A stretch of DNA of 35,096 nt from an uncultured Lachnospiraceae bacterium (GTDB lineage Bacteria; Bacillota; Clostridia; Lachnospirales; Lachnospiraceae), in the NCBI GenBank assembly GCA_900314255.1, contig OMUP01000045.1, forward strand, positions 1 to 35,096, written 5' to 3'. Below are positions 24,089-33,750 of this stretch, piece after piece. The notes under the pieces are model-generated. The model did no database searches. It had not been told where the DNA came from and saw nothing but the letters and a program-made list of their open reading frames with translations. The position numbers and the translations under genes were made by a program. Positions within the stretch are counted from its first letter, which is position 1, and each line of letters opens with the position of its first letter.

Positions 24089-26770
24089 TCAGTGAAGCTG
24101 TTTTGCAAGTTCTTCCGGCGCTGCCTTGATCAGATCCGGGATTCCTGCGGCATTTTTTCCGCCGGCCTGTGCCATCTGCGGACGGCCGCCGCCGCCGCCT
24201 CCGACAAATCTGGCAAGCGTGCGGATCAGGTTGCCCGCATGAGCGCCTTTCCTGACAGCTTCATCTGTGGCCATCGCCATCACGCTGACCTTGCCGTCGT
24301 TGTCCGAGACAAGTACGATCACGCCTTCGCCAAGGCGCGTCTTTATTTTATCGCCAAGATCTCTGAGGCCATTCATGTCGACGCCTTTGAGGCCATCCGC
24401 GAGAAGCTTCACACCCTTCACGTCCTGAACTCTTGTTTCCCAGTCGTTCATGGCGCTGGCTGCCTGGGCACTCTTCAGCGACTCATTCTCAGCGCGCAGC
24501 GCTTTGATCTCATCCTGCAGTTTCCGGATATGTTCCGTCACCGAATCAGGTAAAGCTTTCAGAAGAGCCGCTGCCTCATGCAGCTTCTTCTCTTCCTCTT
24601 TATAGAATTCTGTCACGGCATCGCCTGTGATCGCCTCAATACGGCGTACGCCGGCAGCAACACCGGATTCAGACAGAATCTTGAACTGACGGATCTGGCC
24701 GGTGTGTGCCACATGGGTTCCGCCGCACAGTTCGATGGAGAAATCTCCCATCTTTACGACGCGCACCTTATCGCCGTACTTTTCTCCGAACAGAGCCATG
24801 GCCCCGGTTTTTCTCGCATCATCAAGACTCATTACCTGTGTCACAACCGGAAGATCCTCGGCAATCTTTTTATTGACGATATCTTCCACCCGGCTGATCT
24901 CTTCCGGTGTCATCGCCTGGAAATGGCTGAAGTCAAATCTCGTGCGGTGTTCATCCTGATACGATCCGGCCTGCTCAACATGTGTTCCGAGCACCTCGCG
25001 CAGCGCCTTCTGCAGAAGATGCGTTGCACTGTGGTTGGCACAGATCGCCTTGCGGCGGGTGCCGTCAACCGTGAGCTTCACTGTTTCACCGGAGCGGAAC
25101 ATGCCGCTCTTCACTGTTCCGATGTGCGCAATCTTACTGCCGCTCACATGAATCGTGCTCTGAACCGCGAAACTTGCGCCTTCCGGTCCGGTTATGACAC
25201 CTGTGTCACCGACCTGGCCGCCCATTGTACCGTAAAACGGCGTCTTGTCTGTGATGATCGCGCCAAACTCGCCGTCCGAAAGTGCTTCGGTCACTGAGTC
25301 ATCTTCCGATCCGTCTTCCGAAAGCGAAGCCAGAGCGACGATCCTGCCCTCGTCCTCGGTTCTGTCATACCCGGTAAATTCAGAGGAAACAGAAGAATCC
25401 ATCTCTTCATATACCGTGGCAGCAGCCCCCATGTATTCGCTGTTCTTGCCGGACTTCTTTCTGTCCTCGCGCGCCATATCCTTTTGTTTCTTCATGGCCG
25501 CTTCAAAGCCCTTCTCGTCAACTGTCAGGCCGCTCTCCTCGAGGATTTCCTTAGTGTTGTCAATCGGGAATCCATACGTATCGTACAGACGGAATGCATC
25601 GTCGCCCGAGAGCTCATTTCTGCCCTCTTTCTTAAGCGTTCCGATCATCTCATCGAGGATATTCATTCCCTGCTCATACGTCTTCTCAAACTTTTCTTCT
25701 TCTGCCCGGATGACAGAAAGAATGAAAGCTCTCTTCTCTTCCAGCTCCGGATAGCCGGCCTTGGAACCGTCGATGACATTTTCCGCAAGGGTCGGAAGGA
25801 ACGAGCCGGATATTCCGAGCTTTCTTCCGTGACGGACCGCACGGCGGATGATACGGCGCAGCACATAGCCGCGGCCGTTATTCGACGGCATAATTCCGTC
25901 AGAGATCATGAAGGTCATGGCTCTGGCATGATCTGTGCAGATACGCACGGAAACATCAGAAACTTCCGTTCCCGGCTCTTCGTATCCGATGCCGCCGGCC
26001 AGCCTGCAGATCAGGTCGCGCAGGCTCTTCAGGGTATCCACGTCAAAAATCGACCCTACATCCTGCACTGCGACAGCAAGGCGCTCAAGTCCCATACCGG
26101 TATCAATGTTCTTCTGAACAAGATCGGTGTAATGACCGTGTCCGTCATTGTTGAACTGCGAGAACACGACATTCCAGACTTCCATGTAGCGGTCGCCTTC
26201 TCCGCCCATCACATCCTCGGGGCCGTTCCCGTACTTTTCGCCGCGGTCATAGTAAATTTCTGTGCACGGACCGCAGGGGCCTGAGCCGTGCTCCCAGAAA
26301 TTGTCTTCCTTGCCGAATTTATAGATGTGATCGGCCGGAACATGCATATCATTCAGCCAGATATCATAGGCTTCCTGGTCATCGACGTATACGGAAGGAT
26401 ACAGCCGTTCCGGTTCCAGACCCACGCGCTCTGTAAGGAACTCCCAGGCCCACGGAATTGCTTCTTTCTTGAAATAATCTCCGAACGAGAAATTGCCCAG
26501 CATCTCAAAATACGTGCCATGGCGGGCTGTTTTTCCGACATTTTCCAGGTCGCCGGTGCGGATGCACTTCTGGCAGGTAGTCACTCTCCTGCGCGGCGGA
26601 ATCTCCTGGCCTGTGAACCACGGCTTCATCGGCGCCATGCCGGAATTGATGATCAGCAGAGAATCGTCATTGTGCGGAACCAGCGAAAAGCTGGGCAGAC
26701 GCAGGCATCCCTTTTCTTCAAAAAACTCAAGGAACAGCTCACGTAATTCGTTTACGCCTCTGTACTGCAT
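24089..26770 (-). CDS. alaS: Alanyl-tRNA synthetase
   Basis: AlaRS charges tRNA-Ala using the G3-U70 identity pair. The 893-residue protein has the class II catalytic domain (LPSFSLVPHNDDSLLIINSG, TTCQKCIRTGDLENVG, FEMLGNFSFGDYFK), the tRNA-binding region, the editing domain (NHSATHLLQ near residue 582 and CGGTHVAHTG near 685) and the C-Ala domain with a coiled coil and a VGGGGGGRPQMAQAGG loop. GGAGGGG lies before the ATG. A promoter sits in the end of the preceding MutS-like gene. No T-box is seen in its short leader. Confidence 0.98.
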   Translation of the reverse strand: MQYRGVNELRELFLEFFEEKGCLRLPSFSLVPHNDDSLLIINSGMAPMKPWFTGQEIPPRRRVTTCQKCIRTGDLENVGKTARHGTYFEMLGNFSFGDYFKKEAIPWAWEFLTERVGLEPERLYPSVYVDDQEAYDIWLNDMHVPADHIYKFGKEDNFWEHGSGPCGPCTEIYYDRGEKYGNGPEDVMGGEGDRYMEVWNVVFSQFNNDGHGHYTDLVQKNIDTGMGLERLAVAVQDVGSIFDVDTLKSLRDLICRLAGGIGYEEPGTEVSDVSVRICTDHARAMTFMISDGIMPSNNGRGYVLRRIIRRAVRHGRKLGISGSFLPTLAENVIDGSKAGYPELEEKRAFILSVIRAEEEKFEKTYEQGMNILDEMIGTLKKEGRNELSGDDAFRLYDTYGFPIDNTKEILEESGLTVDEKGFEAAMKKQKDMAREDRKKSGKNSEYMGAAATVYEEMDSSVSSEFTGYDRTEDEGRIVALASLSEDGSEDDSVTEALSDGEFGAIITDKTPFYGTMGGQVGDTGVITGPEGASFAVQSTIHVSGSKIAHIGTVKSGMFRSGETVKLTVDGTRRKAICANHSATHLLQKALREVLGTHVEQAGSYQDEHRTRFDFSHFQAMTPEEISRVEDIVNKKIAEDLPVVTQVMSLDDARKTGAMALFGEKYGDKVRVVKMGDFSIELCGGTHVAHTGQIRQFKILSESGVAAGVRRIEAITGDAVTEFYKEEEKKLHEAAALLKALPDSVTEHIRKLQDEIKALRAENESLKSAQAASAMNDWETRVQDVKGVKLLADGLKGVDMNGLRDLGDKIKTRLGEGVIVLVSDNDGKVSVMAMATDEAVRKGAHAGNLIRTLARFVGGGGGGRPQMAQAGGKNAAGIPDLIKAAPEELAKQLH

Positions 26771-26803
26771 AAAAATACCCCTCCGAATAAATTGAACATA
26801 CTT

Positions 26804-28519
26804 TTAGATATTACACCCCGCCTGTCCTCTGTGCAAGAAGGCATCCGCGTCTTTCCGTGCTCTCTGTGTAATTTCCTCCGGAAATCCGCTGCGCTTAAGG
26901 AGGCGGATCGCATTGCTCGTATCTGCCGGTCCGTCAAGAATCTTATACGAAAAGACAACGCCGCTTTCGTCTGTATTTTCCGAAAAATGCATATTCACAA
27001 AGCCGCCTGATCCGTCTTCTTCAAGCAGATGCGTCAGTTCCGCATCATGCGTTGCCGCCATCACAAGGCAGCTCCTTTTTCCGAGCCAGCGCAGAATTTC
27101 TGTACTTCCCGCAATCCGCTCTGCCGTATTTGTTCCTCTCAGAATCTCATCCGCACAGACAAGAATCGGCTGCGTGCTTTGTTCTGCCGCATCTGTGATC
27201 CGCTTCAGGCTGTGAATCTCGGCCATATACAGACTGGCACCGGACTCAAGGCTGTCTGAAACCGACATTGAGCTCATCACGGCAAATGACGCCATTTCTG
27301 CTGAAGCAGCCGGAACTGTATCAATGGCCTCACCGAGCAGCACAGAAATCGCCGCCGTGCGCAGGAAAGTTGACTTTCCGGACGCATTTGAGCCTGTCAG
27401 GAGCAGATTCTTTTCAAGATTCACAGAGTTCGGAACGCATTTATTTATAAGAGGATGAAAGACGTCATCCAGCTTCAGGCACCGCTCCGAGACAAACTTC
27501 GGTCTGCACCACACCGGAAAGGCCTGGCGCAGTGAAGCAGCTGCAAGGGCTGTCTCGATGAGCCCTGCTGTATCGTACAGTTCCATCAAATCATCCCTGT
27601 ACCTGCCAGCCTTTGCAGCACTGACGCAGAAATAAATCAGATCGCAGTGCGTCAGCATCCGGATATAGCTCATGATAATGTCCGGCAGAGAACTGTTAGT
27701 TCCGCCTGCCTCCAGAAGCCATGCATTTCTCCTCAGAGGTGCCAGCTCCCGCGCCAGCACTCCCACCCGTCCGGCAGGCCCGGAAGAGTCTTCCGGGAAT
27801 GTACGGCTGTACCGTCTGGCAAAGTCCGACAGCTGTACGGCTTTCTGAAGACTCCGGAAATAGTTGCCAAGCTTTCCGCGGATATGAAAGTACGAGCCGA
27901 GATTCACGGCGATGACCGCCATCAGCACAAGAATTCCGGCCGATGGTGAAAAAAGGAAAAAAACAATCGAAGCAAGGAAAGCTGCGCAGGCCGCTGCAGA
28001 AGGCAGACAAGAAACCGGTTTCAGACTTGTCAGCGTGTCCAGATATTCGTAGAGAGACAGGACATCCCGTCTGTCGGAACGCAGCCTGCTGCCGCGCCGC
28101 AGATTCTCAAAACACTGATATGTTTTTTCCCGCCGGGAAGAATCATTTTGAAATTCACCGGCCAGACTGTCAAGATCCGCAGCTTTCTTTGATGCCATCA
28201 GCGGAAGCCGCAGTGATGTGTACAAATATTCCCGTCCTGCCGGCGAAAGCCCTGTGTCAATGGCATCAAAGATCCGGTCCATTTCAAGATCCGACCACGT
28301 CAGATCGTCGACATAAAACATCTCCGGGTCTGCCATGTGTCTTGACCTTGCCCGGCTCCCCGCGTGCTTCCTGCAGTTTTCCGTGAGGCGGCTCGTTGAC
28401 AGACTGCCAAACTGCCGGTTATACATTTCTGTTTTTTTGCGGGCATCTCCCCGTTCCTGCCGGACCGCGAGCACAGCGATCACGGCAGTCAGAATAAGAA
28501 TGAGTATGACTGGTGTCAT
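26804..28519 (-). CDS. Membrane-anchored MutS-family ATPase
   Basis: This 571-residue protein keeps only the MutS core/lever and ATPase parts. It has Walker A TGSNASGKSTFLRTAA (about residue 380), CADEILRGTNTAER (Walker B/signature) and ATHDAELT. It has an N-terminal membrane segment (about residues 2-20) and a second hydrophobic pair near 175-215, and no mismatch-binding domain I or Smr nuclease domain. It is therefore not MutS1 or MutS2; related proteins are widespread in Firmicutes with no known role. The start is ATG 28519, with GGAGA 5-6 bp upstream. It lies between apt and alaS. Confidence 0.85.
   Translation of the reverse strand: MTPVILILILTAVIAVLAVRQERGDARKKTEMYNRQFGSLSTSRLTENCRKHAGSRARSRHMADPEMFYVDDLTWSDLEMDRIFDAIDTGLSPAGREYLYTSLRLPLMASKKAADLDSLAGEFQNDSSRREKTYQCFENLRRGSRLRSDRRDVLSLYEYLDTLTSLKPVSCLPSAAACAAFLASIVFFLFSPSAGILVLMAVIAVNLGSYFHIRGKLGNYFRSLQKAVQLSDFARRYSRTFPEDSSGPAGRVGVLARELAPLRRNAWLLEAGGTNSSLPDIIMSYIRMLTHCDLIYFCVSAAKAGRYRDDLMELYDTAGLIETALAAASLRQAFPVWCRPKFVSERCLKLDDVFHPLINKCVPNSVNLEKNLLLTGSNASGKSTFLRTAAISVLLGEAIDTVPAASAEMASFAVMSSMSVSDSLESGASLYMAEIHSLKRITDAAEQSTQPILVCADEILRGTNTAERIAGSTEILRWLGKRSCLVMAATHDAELTHLLEEDGSGGFVNMHFSENTDESGVVFSYKILDGPADTSNAIRLLKRSGFPEEITQRARKDADAFLHRGQAGCNI
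26808..26836 (-). promoter_or_regulatory. Promoter of alaS within the end of the MutS-like gene
   Basis: Minus-strand -35 TTGCAC (26836-26831) and -10 TAATAT (26813-26808) are 17 bp apart. They cover the last codons of the upstream gene; the TAA of the -10 region falls close to its stop. Confidence 0.58.
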
Positions 28520-28537
28520 TTGTTCTCCATACAGCAA

Positions 28538-28566
28538 AGGGCGGCTCAGGAATCCCCGAGCCGCCC
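28538..28566 (-). terminator. Terminator-like hairpin after apt
   Basis: GGGCGGCTC (minus strand, 28566-28558) pairs with GAGCCGCCC (28547-28539), 9 bp perfect, followed by TTTGC. The U tract is short. Confidence 0.6.
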
Positions 28567-28591
28567 CCGATTCTTCATGAATATCGTATCA

Positions 28592-29116
28592 TCACTTGCC
28601 CGGATACGTCACAGCCGCTTCCACGTCATATCCGTCAAGAAGCTTCCGGCCTTCAAGACCTGCAAGCTCAATCAGGAAAACGCACTTTACGACTTCGCCG
28701 CCCAGCTTTTCTACCAGTTTGATGGCAGCCTGAGCTGTTCCGCCGGTTGCGATCAGATCGTCAACAATGACAACCTTCTGCCCCGGCTTGATGGCATCCT
28801 TGTGGATCTCGATCGTCGCAGTGCCATACTCGAGATTATAAGACTCGGAAACAGTCTCTGCCGGAAGTTTCCCCGGCTTGCGGACAGGCACAAATGCCTT
28901 GTGAAGGTTGTAGGCAATCGGCATGCCGAAAATAAAGCCGCGGGACTCAGAACCGACGATCACGTCGAAATCGGTATCGCCGATCAGCTTCGTCATCTCA
29001 TCGATGCTGAGCTTCAGCCCGTCCGGATCTTTCAGAACCGTCGTAATGTCGCGGAACATGATTCCCTTCTTCGGGAAGTCCGGAATTGTTCTGATATAAT
29101 CTTCGAGTGTCTTCAT
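28592..29116 (-). CDS. apt: Adenine phosphoribosyltransferase
   Basis: Apt salvages adenine to AMP with PRPP. The 174-residue protein has the N-terminal YIRTIPDFPKKGIMFRDIT, the ESRGFIFG loop and the PRPP-binding motif VVIVDDLIATGGTAQAA (about residues 115-131), all typical. GAAAGGAAG precedes the ATG. In Firmicutes apt usually lies beside relA or recJ; here it lies between the recG cluster and the MutS-like gene. Confidence 0.97.
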   Translation of the reverse strand: MKTLEDYIRTIPDFPKKGIMFRDITTVLKDPDGLKLSIDEMTKLIGDTDFDVIVGSESRGFIFGMPIAYNLHKAFVPVRKPGKLPAETVSESYNLEYGTATIEIHKDAIKPGQKVVIVDDLIATGGTAQAAIKLVEKLGGEVVKCVFLIELAGLEGRKLLDGYDVEAAVTYPGK

Positions 29117-29162
29117 ATGCGTAAATCTTCCTTTCTTCAGGAATTTATCTTCATGCAGGCTT

Positions 29163-29191
29163 ATCGTACCACACGCGCAGATTATTGAAAA
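29163..29191 (-). promoter_or_regulatory. Candidate promoter of apt
   Basis: Minus-strand TTTTCA (29191-29186) and TACGAT (29168-29163) are 17 bp apart, about 45 bp before the apt start. The -35 is weak. Nothing else is seen in the 115-bp gap. Confidence 0.35.
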
Positions 29192-29231
29192 GGCAAAACA
29201 AGCCAGTCATCCGCGCAAAATTATCAGAATG

Positions 29232-29483
29232 TCAGGCAGAAGGTTCATCCGGCTCGTCAAACTCGGCACGCACAAAATATCCGCGGTTTGTCTCTCCCAC
29301 CTCTACAACAACACCATGTGTGGAATGAAGCCTTTCGGTCTTTCTGTAATTCGCACTCATCGCGACAGCCGGCTCGATTGTATAGTAGTAACTACTCATG
29401 AGCTTTCCTTCGGTGATCTCAACTTTGTCTCCTTTTTTTACAAGCCCGGGCCTGGCCATCGTAAAATCCATCTGCCGCTTCAA
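29232..29483 (-). CDS. Small conserved-looking protein of unknown function
   Basis: I do not recognise this 83-residue protein. It is predicted to be soluble and mostly beta, with a KKGDKVEI strand near residue 16, a YYYTIEPAVAMSANYRKTERLH stretch (position about 32-53) and GVVVEVGETNRGYFVRAEFDEPDEP at the end (positions about 57-81), a pattern like a small SH3/KOW-type barrel. The start is TTG at 29483, with a near-perfect AGGAGGTGA 5-8 bp upstream, so translation should be strong. It lies 20 bp after recG and is probably the last gene of yloU-fakA-recG. Confidence 0.75.
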   Translation of the reverse strand: MKRQMDFTMARPGLVKKGDKVEITEGKLMSSYYYTIEPAVAMSANYRKTERLHSTHGVVVEVGETNRGYFVRAEFDEPDEPSA

Positions 29484-29503
29484 AAAATCACCTCCTATTA
29501 ATA

Positions 29504-31567
29504 CTACAATCCGATCTTTTCGAGCTTTTCTTCCGTAAATGCAAGGAGGCGCCGTTTCAGCAGTTCATCCTCCTCCCTGCTCAGATCCGGATCCCTGCGG
29601 CGGACTTCGTCCACCGCCTCCGCCGCTTCTTTCAGAATGTCAGAGTCTGCATATATGTCACCTGCTGAAAATGCGAATTCGCCGCTCTGCCGGTCACCAA
29701 AAAACTCACCGGGTCCCCTCAGCTTCAGATCTTCTTCCGCTATCTTAAACCCATCATCCGTGTGAACAAGGATTTCGAGTCTCTTCATGGCCGCCGGGCT
29801 TTTGTCATTGGTTACAAATACACAATAGCTCTGCTCGCTTCCTCTTCCAACCCGTCCTCTCAGCTGATGAAGCTGGGCAAGTCCGAATCGGTTGGCGTCC
29901 TCAATCACCATGACGGTTGCATTGGGAACATTTACCCCGACCTCAACCACAGTGGTCGATACGAGAACGTCGATATCCCCATCGGCAAATGATTCCATAA
30001 TCGAATTTTTTTCGTCAGATTTCATTCGTCCGTTGAGCATTCCAACCTTTGCTGACTTTCCGAACTTCTTCTGTAATTCCTTACTGTAATCAGTTACATT
30101 TTCCGCATCAATTTCAGGATTCGCTTCAACCATCGGACAGATCACGTACGCCTGCCGTCCTTCCTGAATCTTTCCAGAAAGGAATCTTTCGATTTTAGGC
30201 CGTTCTTCGCGACCGACGACAGCATTCAGAATCCGCTTTCTTCCGGCAGGAAGCTGGTCTATAACGGAAATATCAAGATCTCCGTACAGAATCAGCGCGA
30301 GCGTTCTCGGAATCGGCGTAGCACTCATAACCAGAACATGCGGATCGTCTCCTTTCCCGGAAAGAGTTGTCCGCTGTTCAACGCCGAAACGATGCTGCTC
30401 ATCCGTTACAACCAGCCCGAGATGTGCAAATGAAACCTTGTCCTGAATGAGCGCCTGTGTTCCGCATACGATCTGAATAGTGCCATCTGCAATCTGTTCC
30501 TGTACTTCGCGCTTGCGTTTCGGCGTGAGAGACCCAGTCAGAAGTTCGACAGATACCAGAATCCCGGCCTGTTCCAGAATGGAAGACAGTGTAGAGTATT
30601 CCTGCCTGGCAAGAACTTCAGTCGGTGCCATGATTGCCGCCTGAAAGCCAGCTGCCGCCGCATTGATGAGCGCCGCCGCCGCCACAATGGTTTTTCCGGA
30701 TCCAACGTCACCCTGCACCAGCCGGTTCATGACAGAGGGTCCCGCCATGTCCGCCTCAATCTCAGACAGTGTCCGCTTCTGCGCTGCCGTGAGTTGATAC
30801 GGAAGCGATGCGAGCAGTTTTTCCTCCCAGTCTGACCGTGGAATGACGTGCGTGTTCGGCCTCTGTGCCTTGCTGTCTTTGAGTCTAGACACAGACAGAG
30901 CAAACAGAAAAAATTCCTCAAATATCAGTCTTCGGTGCGCCTGCAGAAACTCTTCCCGGTTCTTCGGAAAATGGATGGTGCGGACGGCAAAATTATACTC
31001 TGCCAGTTCCTTCTCCCGTCGCAGCCATCTCGGAAGCGGATCCTGCTCAAGCTGCTCCTCGCACAGTTTAAGCGCCTCCTTCACGTACCGGGTCATCTGC
31101 GTATTGGAAATCCCTCTGGTCAGAGGATACTTTGGATGATAGACTCCGACCTGCTCCTGAAACTCAGAAGGCTGCCACATGACAGGCTGTTCCAGCACTC
31201 TCTGCCCGTTCTTCGCAGAAAGATATCCCCGGAACACAAACCGCTGTCCGCGGATAAGCTTCGCTTTCAGATATGGCATGTTAAACCAGTTGGCCTTTAT
31301 CCCATTCCCATCCATATCCCGCACAATCACCGAAACGACACTGAAATGTCCGGCGCGGTACAGCTGCACCCCGCTGGCAATCACGCCGTCTACCGCGATT
31401 GTATGGCCTTCATTTTCTTTCGTGATGTCTTTCACCAAAACAGGCTTTTCATATACATCGTAGTCCCTTGGATACAGATGTATCAGGTCCTCAGCCGTGT
31501 ATATGGAAAGCCTGTTCAGGATGGAGGCCGTTTTTTCACCGACCCCCTTTAATTCTTTGATATCCAT
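29504..31567 (-). CDS. recG: ATP-dependent DNA helicase RecG
   Basis: RecG regresses stalled forks and moves branched DNA. The 687-residue protein has an N-terminal wedge/OB domain (about 1-230, including ELKGVGEKTASILNRLSIYT), helicase motif I GDVGSGKTIVAAAAL (near 285), the DEQHRFGVEQR box, MSATPIPRTLA, and QLRGRVGRG near residue 580. ATG 31567 starts 1 bp after the fakA stop with GGAG upstream. The fakA-recG pairing is the common Firmicute arrangement, here without sdaAB between. Confidence 0.97.
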   Translation of the reverse strand: MDIKELKGVGEKTASILNRLSIYTAEDLIHLYPRDYDVYEKPVLVKDITKENEGHTIAVDGVIASGVQLYRAGHFSVVSVIVRDMDGNGIKANWFNMPYLKAKLIRGQRFVFRGYLSAKNGQRVLEQPVMWQPSEFQEQVGVYHPKYPLTRGISNTQMTRYVKEALKLCEEQLEQDPLPRWLRREKELAEYNFAVRTIHFPKNREEFLQAHRRLIFEEFFLFALSVSRLKDSKAQRPNTHVIPRSDWEEKLLASLPYQLTAAQKRTLSEIEADMAGPSVMNRLVQGDVGSGKTIVAAAALINAAAAGFQAAIMAPTEVLARQEYSTLSSILEQAGILVSVELLTGSLTPKRKREVQEQIADGTIQIVCGTQALIQDKVSFAHLGLVVTDEQHRFGVEQRTTLSGKGDDPHVLVMSATPIPRTLALILYGDLDISVIDQLPAGRKRILNAVVGREERPKIERFLSGKIQEGRQAYVICPMVEANPEIDAENVTDYSKELQKKFGKSAKVGMLNGRMKSDEKNSIMESFADGDIDVLVSTTVVEVGVNVPNATVMVIEDANRFGLAQLHQLRGRVGRGSEQSYCVFVTNDKSPAAMKRLEILVHTDDGFKIAEEDLKLRGPGEFFGDRQSGEFAFSAGDIYADSDILKEAAEAVDEVRRRDPDLSREEDELLKRRLLAFTEEKLEKIGL

Positions 31568-31568
31568 C

Positions 31569-33251
31569 TCACTCCACAGAGACGATGTAATAGTAAACCG
31601 GCTGGCCGCCGTTCTGCAGTTCGACTTCCAGATCCGGGAAATGTCCGCGGACCTTCTCAGCCATCATGTCGGCATCCTGTTCCATCACATCCTTGCCGTA
31701 ATACAGTGTGATGAGTTCGGATTCGTCCTTCTTCATGGACTCGATCATGCCGATCAGCACATCTGTGATATCGCTTCCGACCGTTGTGAGCCCCGCGTCA
31801 GTAAGACCCATCATGTTGCCCTTGAGAATCCTTCTGCCGTCGATCGTCGTATCCCGGACAGCATACGTGATTTCGCCGGACTGAACATTGCTGATTGCAT
31901 CATTCAGGGCTTCGACATTCTCTGCAGCCGAGCGGGTCGGCTCGAAGCCGATCATAGCCGCGATGCCCTGCGGAATCGTACGCGTCGGGATGACAATGAG
32001 TTTCTTGCCGCCGATCAGGCCTGCCGCCTGCTGGGCCGCCATGATGATATTTTTGTTGTTCGGAAGAACAAAGATCGTTTCAGCATTAATTGCCTCTGCA
32101 GCATCCAGAATGTCCGCCGTGGACGGATTCATTGTCTGGCCGCCCATGATGACCTTGTCACAGCCAAGTCCTTTGAAAATTTCACCGATTCCGGCTCCGG
32201 CCGCCACCGTGACAAATCCAAACTTCTTGCTCTCCGTGTTCTCTTCTTCCTTTGAATCAGCCAGCGGTGCTTCCATCGGAATCGTCTCACCGGCTCTGGC
32301 TGCCTGAATCTCAGCCTGTGATACAATCGACTCAGAGTGCTCTTTGTACAGATTGTCAACCGTGACACTGCTGATCTGGCCGTATTTCAGTCCGCTCTCG
32401 ATAACATCGCCCGGGTGGTCGGTCTCAACATGAACCTTCACCGTATCAGCCGCAGCGACGACAACAGCCGATTCTCCGACTGACATGAGATATGCCTTGA
32501 AGTTGTTCTTAACGGCATCCGTAAACGGCTTTTCCGGCTCCAGAACAAACTCCACTCCGTACGGAAAACGCAGCTTCGGCTGCTTCTCCTCTTCCTTCTT
32601 CTCGATCGGTGTGTCGAGCGAAAAATCTGTAATCCTGCCCGCCAGCGCGTCAAGCATTCCGCGGAGAATCACAACAAGTCCCTGACCGCCGGAATCCACA
32701 ACACCAGCTTCCTTGAGAACCGGAAGCATCTCCGGAGTTTTGGAGAGAATATATTCGGCATGCTCGATGATCTGTGTGAGAGCCGTCTCCATATCATCGG
32801 TCTCATCACCGATAACAGCAGCCTTGTCCGAAACCGCCTTCGCAACAGTCAGGATCGTTCCTTCCTTCGGTTTCATGACAGCCTTGTAAGCAGTTTCCGT
32901 CGCCCGGAGCGTCGCAGCTGCCAGATCTTTCACGCCAATCTCTTCCATATCGCGGATTTCTTTCATAAAACCGCGGAAGAGCTGAGAAAGAATAACGCCG
33001 GAATTTCCCCGTGCGCCGCGCAGAGAACCGCTCGACACAGCCTTTCCAAGTGTGCGGAAAGTCGGGCTGGCAATCTCAGCCGCTGCATGAGCAGCCGACA
33101 TGATCGTCATGGTCATATTGGTACCGGTATCGCCGTCCGGAACCGGGAATACATTCAGGTCGTTGATCCAGTCTTTTTTTAAGTCCAGGTTCTTGGCACC
33201 TGCCAGGAACATATTTCTTGCAAGTTCAGCATCAATTGTCTTAACTGACAC
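31569..33251 (-). CDS. fakA: Fatty acid kinase catalytic subunit FakA (DAK2-fusion YloV)
   Basis: FakA phosphorylates fatty acids bound to FakB, feeding phospholipid synthesis. The 560-residue protein has the N-terminal DhaL/DAK2 nucleotide domain (NVFPVPDGDTGTNM, GARGNSGVILSQLFRGF; residues about 10-200), a middle domain and a C-terminal FakB-interacting region (NPSTADILDAAEAINAETIF, LPNNKNIIMAAQQAAGL). No fakB is in the window. The start is GTG at 33251 with AAGGAG 8 bp upstream. It follows yloU, as in Bacillus and most Clostridia. Confidence 0.95.
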   Translation of the reverse strand: MSVKTIDAELARNMFLAGAKNLDLKKDWINDLNVFPVPDGDTGTNMTMTIMSAAHAAAEIASPTFRTLGKAVSSGSLRGARGNSGVILSQLFRGFMKEIRDMEEIGVKDLAAATLRATETAYKAVMKPKEGTILTVAKAVSDKAAVIGDETDDMETALTQIIEHAEYILSKTPEMLPVLKEAGVVDSGGQGLVVILRGMLDALAGRITDFSLDTPIEKKEEEKQPKLRFPYGVEFVLEPEKPFTDAVKNNFKAYLMSVGESAVVVAAADTVKVHVETDHPGDVIESGLKYGQISSVTVDNLYKEHSESIVSQAEIQAARAGETIPMEAPLADSKEEENTESKKFGFVTVAAGAGIGEIFKGLGCDKVIMGGQTMNPSTADILDAAEAINAETIFVLPNNKNIIMAAQQAAGLIGGKKLIVIPTRTIPQGIAAMIGFEPTRSAAENVEALNDAISNVQSGEITYAVRDTTIDGRRILKGNMMGLTDAGLTTVGSDITDVLIGMIESMKKDESELITLYYGKDVMEQDADMMAEKVRGHFPDLEVELQNGGQPVYYYIVSVE

Positions 33252-33278
33252 GGTTTTATCTCCTTAACCTCAGTATTC

Positions 33279-33638
33279 TCAGTCTATCACGCGCACACCG
33301 TCAACATAAATATTGATCTTTCGGATCTTCAGTCCGGTGAACTCTTCGACCTTGTATTTTACATTCTCAATGAGGTTCTGGCAGACCGTCTCGATACTGA
33401 CTTCATATGCGACAATCACATGGAAATCGATGGTGATCTGGTTTTCGTCATCGATGGCCACCTGAATCCCGCGAGTCAGCGATGAGCCCTTGAGCAGCTT
33501 GACAAGGCCGTCCTTCATGCTCACTGCCGCCATGCCGACGATACCGAAGCATTCAATCGCTGTCGTACCGGCATACTGCGCGATTACGTGAGGATCAATC
33601 GAAATCCTTCCGTAATTTCCTTTCAGTTGTCCTTTCAT
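33279..33638 (-). CDS. Asp23/Gls24-family protein (YloU)
   Basis: This 119-residue Asp23/DUF322 protein has GRISIDPHVIAQYAGTTAIECFGIVGM at positions about 8-34, VAIDDENQITIDFHVIVAYE further on, and IRKINIYVDGVRVID at the C-terminus. Family members are linked to envelope stress, and YloU is nearly always encoded before fakA. ATG 33638 is chosen, with GAGG 6 bp upstream; a TTG at 33650 would overlap that site. rpmB, often divergent next to it, is not present. Confidence 0.94.
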   Translation of the reverse strand: MKGQLKGNYGRISIDPHVIAQYAGTTAIECFGIVGMAAVSMKDGLVKLLKGSSLTRGIQVAIDDENQITIDFHVIVAYEVSIETVCQNLIENVKYKVEEFTGLKIRKINIYVDGVRVID

Positions 33639-33750
33639 GCATTTCCTCAATTCTGCCTCTGTCGCGTTTAAGGCAACGCTTCAGCAGGCTGGCTTTTCTT
33701 TTTTTCGCTGCATGCACGCAGCAGTATGTTCCTACTCTGAAACTGTTATT

